Assembly (NCBI GenBank): GCA_964628235.1
Contig: CAZVLU010000074.1
Coordinates: 1-7,419, forward strand
Direction of reading: 5' to 3'
Length of the DNA: 7,419 nt
From: CAMAVH01 sp964628235
Lineage (GTDB): Bacteria > Pseudomonadota > Alphaproteobacteria > SMXQ01
The position numbers were made by a program, and so were the translations under genes. Positions within the stretch are counted from its first letter, which is position 1. Each line of letters begins with the position of its first letter. The notes below the pieces were generated by a model. The model was not told where the DNA came from, did not search any database, and worked only from the letters and a program-made list of their open reading frames with translations. Below are positions 5,734-7,419 of this stretch, one piece after another.

Positions 5734-6882
5734 TTAGCGCACGTAGAGATGCACTTCGCTGCTTTGGGCTTCGGCGCTCGACGTGGCCGACAGGCTCAAG
5801 CGGCTGGCCGGCAGGCCCATGCCGGTGAGCGAGCGCATGACGTTCTCGGCGTTGCGGCGCGCCGTCGTCGTGCTGGCGGCGGCCTGGGCGGCGGTGCCGC
5901 GGTTGGGCGCGACAGCGACCAGGTCGAACATCGCCTGCGGCCGGCGCTCGAGGGCGCGGTTCACGGCGGTGTAGAGCGCCTGCTGGTAATCGACGTCCTG
6001 ACGGTCGAAGCGGATGACGACGAGCGGGCGGCGTGCGGCCAGTTCGGCCGGGCTGCTGCTCGCGGCGCTGGCGCGGCCGCCGCTGATCGGCGTGTTCACG
6101 TCATAGGCGCGATTGGCCAAGCTGCTGCCGAGCAACTCGCCGTTCTTGATCGCCAGCGACATGGTCGAGAGGTTGCGGCGCTCGTTGGCCAGATAGTTCA
6201 TCTGGCGCGTGACGTCGTCGTTCAACTCGTTGAGCAAGCGATCGACCAGCACGACCGAGCGGTTGACGTCGTCTTCCAGCACGGAAAGCTGGCGATGGTC
6301 TTCGTCGACCGCGCCCGACAGGCCGTAGGTGGCGCGCGTCGTCTCGAGCAGATAGGCGGCGGTCGAGGAGTCGGAGGCGACCTGATTGGCCAGGGTGTTC
6401 ATCTTGGCGACATCGCTCGAGATGCTGTCGAGCTGCTGCTGCGCCGTGTTCCACTGCTGGACGAGGATCGGGTTGCCCGGCGTGGTGCCGACCTGCAGGC
6501 GCGAATTGATCGTCGCCACGCTGGAGTGATAGCGCTGGGCGTTGGAGACCGTCTCGCCGCGGATTTTCTGCAACTGGCCGTTATAGGAACTGACAGAGGC
6601 CTGCAGGCGGCTGAGATCGCTGCGCATCGCCGAGATCTTGCGGCCGACGTCGGTGCCGGTCGATTGGCCCGGCGTGACACCTGCGGGTTCGAAGGTCGAG
6701 GTGCCGAGCGCCGGCATGGCGCCGATTTCGTTCGGACCGGGCGGAATTTCGACGCGCTGCGGCGTCGTCGGACGGCTGCTCTCGCCGACCATCGGCGGGA
6801 ACAAGGTGTCGGACACGGCAGCGCAACCCGCAAGAAGCATCGCCGCCGTGAACGCTGCGGCGTAGTTTGTCAATCGGGCCAT
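5734..6882 (-). CDS. Predicted lipoprotein with coiled-coil region and degenerate OmpA-like C-terminal domain
   Basis: I do not recognise a named gene. From ATG 6882 the product has 382 residues. Residues 1-20 form a lipoprotein signal peptide: Arg3, a hydrophobic core and lipobox LAGC with Cys20, so the mature protein should be lipid-anchored, probably in the outer membrane. A Pro/Thr/Gly-rich linker follows (28-75), then a polar helical region (about 80-250) rich in Gln, Asn, Ser and Asp with hydrophobic residues at heptad-like spacing, likely coiled coil. After a Ser/Ala linker, residues 286-382 (from PLVVIRF to EVHLYVR) resemble an OmpA-like fold: strand, long helix, strand, a helix with ARRNAENVMRSLTGMGLPASR, final strand. 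The usual peptidoglycan-contact motif HTDxxG is absent (VAVAPNRG instead). The frame opens 12 codons earlier at 6918, but 6882 gives a proper signal peptide. It appears monocistronic, with its own terminator and candidate promoter. Confidence 0.82.
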   Translation of the reverse strand: MARLTNYAAAFTAAMLLAGCAAVSDTLFPPMVGESSRPTTPQRVEIPPGPNEIGAMPALGTSTFEPAGVTPGQSTGTDVGRKISAMRSDLSRLQASVSSYNGQLQKIRGETVSNAQRYHSSVATINSRLQVGTTPGNPILVQQWNTAQQQLDSISSDVAKMNTLANQVASDSSTAAYLLETTRATYGLSGAVDEDHRQLSVLEDDVNRSVVLVDRLLNELNDDVTRQMNYLANERRNLSTMSLAIKNGELLGSSLANRAYDVNTPISGGRASAASSSPAELAARRPLVVIRFDRQDVDYQQALYTAVNRALERRPQAMFDLVAVAPNRGTAAQAAASTTTARRNAENVMRSLTGMGLPASRLSLSATSSAEAQSSEVHLYVR

Positions 6883-6926
6883 GTCGACGAATACCCCTAT
6901 GTCTCCGGCGTGGCGCACGCTCTACT

Positions 6927-6980
6927 TGTGAAAAGCGCCTCTCGAACGCATGGTTCTATGAGAGCAGTAAACTTTTCACA
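6927..6980. repeat. 9-bp inverted repeat upstream of the lipoprotein gene
   Basis: TGTGAAAAG at 6927-6935 is the exact reverse complement of CTTTTCACA at 6972-6980, with 36 nt between. Inside, CTCTC (6939-6943) and GAGAG (6960-6964) can also pair, so the region can form a nested stem. It could be an operator pair, a leader hairpin or chance. Each arm differs at one position from the relaxed DnaA-box pattern TTWTNCACA, but no cluster of such boxes is present. Confidence 0.6.
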
Positions 6981-6981
6981 A
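6953..6981 (-). promoter_or_regulatory. Candidate promoter of the lipoprotein gene
   Basis: On the minus strand TTGTGA (6981-6976) and TAGAAC (6958-6953) are 17 nt apart, each matching the consensus hexamer at four of six positions. Start of transcription would be near 6946, leaving a leader of about 63 nt before ATG 6882. The upstream flank is AT-rich for this window. The -35 overlaps one arm of the dyad at 6927-6980, which suggests control by a bound protein, but this is inference. Confidence 0.4.
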
Positions 6982-7261
6982 CCCCTTAATATCCCTGAAA
7001 TTCTAATGAACTGCCGGCTGCCCTACAAGGGCGATCCGGGGACAAATCTCGCGCCTGCGGCATTGGCCACAGACTGTTGCCGACGGGTGACTGCGCCGCC
7101 CATGGGGGCCGGCGGTGGACGGACCCCAGAGCGAATCAGCGCGATTCGGCCGTGAGATAGCCTCCGGCGTGACCCCCGGCAATGCGCCTTGCCAAGGGGG
7201 ATGCGGTTGAGTAGTGTCCGGCCCTCCAAACGGCCGGCCGGGTTCTCGGCAGGCATTTCGT
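6982..7261. other. Gene-free, structured region before tRNA-Arg
   Basis: I see no supportable protein gene here; open frames have no family motifs and overlap the tRNA or neighbouring genes. The sequence changes from AT-rich (6982-7010) to GC-rich with several local hairpins: CGAATC/GATTCG at 7132-7148 with a 5-nt loop; CCCCCGGCAA paired with TTGCC and GGGGG at 7173-7200, a 10-bp stem with a 2-nt bulge; and CCGGCC/GGCCGG at 7218-7237. None has a U-tract. Together they could be part of an unannotated small RNA or the leader of the tRNA transcript. I could not match it to 6S, SRP or tmRNA by eye. No clear tRNA promoter was found. Confidence 0.4.
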
Positions 7262-7338
7262 GCGCTCGTAGCTCAGCTGGATAGAGCATCAGACTACGAA
7301 TCTGAGGGTCGGAGGTTCGAATCCTTCCGAGCGCGCCA
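7262..7338 (+). tRNA. tRNA-Arg (anticodon ACG), CCA encoded
   Basis: A complete 77-nt cloverleaf is visible. The acceptor stem is GCGCTCG (7262-7268) with CGAGCGC (7328-7334), discriminator G7335 and encoded CCA (7336-7338). The D-arm is GCTC/GAGC with AGCTGGATA loop. The anticodon stem TCAGA/TCTGA encloses loop CTACGAA with anticodon ACG at 7296-7298. The T-arm is GGAGG/CCTTC with loop TTCGAAT (one G-U pair). It closely resembles bacterial tRNA-Arg(ACG); A34 is normally deaminated to inosine, so it would read CGU, CGC and CGA. The next 81 nt to the window end hold no gene or integrase sequence. Confidence 0.97.
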
Positions 7339-7419
7339 TTCCCCTACTATTTTCGCTAAATTCCGCTTCAGGCCCGGTCAATGCCCGGGTGCCGGTTCGG
7401 CGCGCCGGAGCTTTGTCCA

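Noticed and set aside
5032..7155. A 707-codon open frame on the plus strand, antisense to the hydrolase and lipoprotein genes
   Set aside because: It spans two good minus-strand genes, a terminator and a promoter region. Its product is a low-complexity Ala/Arg/Gly/Asp/His sequence with no motif, typical of antisense shadows in GC-rich DNA.
7023..7289. An 88-codon minus-strand frame in the gap before and into the tRNA
   Set aside because: Its start lies inside the tRNA gene on the opposite strand. The product is Arg/Pro/Gly-rich with no motif or ribosome binding site support.
7339..7419. Possible integration site at the tRNA-Arg 3' end
   Set aside because: No integrase and no repeat of the tRNA 3' end can be seen in the 81 nt that follow. 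The short CCCGG/CCGGG hairpin there has no U-tract.

Overview
The window is a GC-rich, densely coded piece of a bacterial chromosome, most likely from an alphaproteobacterium. The evidence is the sequence type of RpmH, RnpA, Tam, PanB and PanC, the G/C-ending codons in every gene, and a 32-nt palindromic intergenic element of a kind often seen in alphaproteobacterial genomes. I would not go below class level. No transposase, integrase, CRISPR array or phage gene is visible, so this looks like ordinary core genome rather than an accessory island.

Layout from left to right. Positions 1-372, minus strand: the 5' part of rnpA (cut by the window edge), rpmH (a 44-residue ribosomal protein L34 with a GTG start) and a very good sigma70-type promoter. 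Positions 373-623: the divergent intergenic region. Positions 624-2890, plus strand: a membrane sensor histidine kinase with no response regulator nearby, then trans-aconitate 2-methyltransferase (tam). Positions 3032-4814, plus strand: panB and panC, two pantothenate (vitamin B5/CoA) biosynthesis genes 10 nt apart. Positions 4815-4929: a convergent gene junction holding two inverted copies of a 32-nt palindromic repeat. Positions 4930-5619, minus strand: an isochorismatase-type cysteine hydrolase of the N-carbamoylsarcosine amidase-like subgroup. Positions 5678-5711: a Rho-independent terminator. Positions 5734-6882, minus strand: a predicted lipoprotein with a long coiled-coil-like middle and a C-terminal domain resembling a degenerate OmpA-like domain. 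Positions 6883-7261: a gene-free stretch with a 9-bp dyad at a candidate promoter, then several hairpins. Positions 7262-7338: a tRNA-Arg(ACG) gene with encoded CCA.

Functionally the genes fall into separate modules: ribosome and RNase P maturation (rpmH-rnpA), signalling plus trans-aconitate methylation (kinase-tam), pantothenate synthesis (panBC), an unassigned amidohydrolase, an envelope lipoprotein and a tRNA. PanB makes ketopantoate from 2-oxoisovalerate. PanC joins pantoate to beta-alanine. The intervening reductase (PanE or IlvC) and PanD are not in the window.

I found no convincing undescribed multi-gene system. The items most worth a second look are the lipoprotein, the structured gene-free region before the tRNA, and the inverted palindrome pair between panC and the hydrolase.
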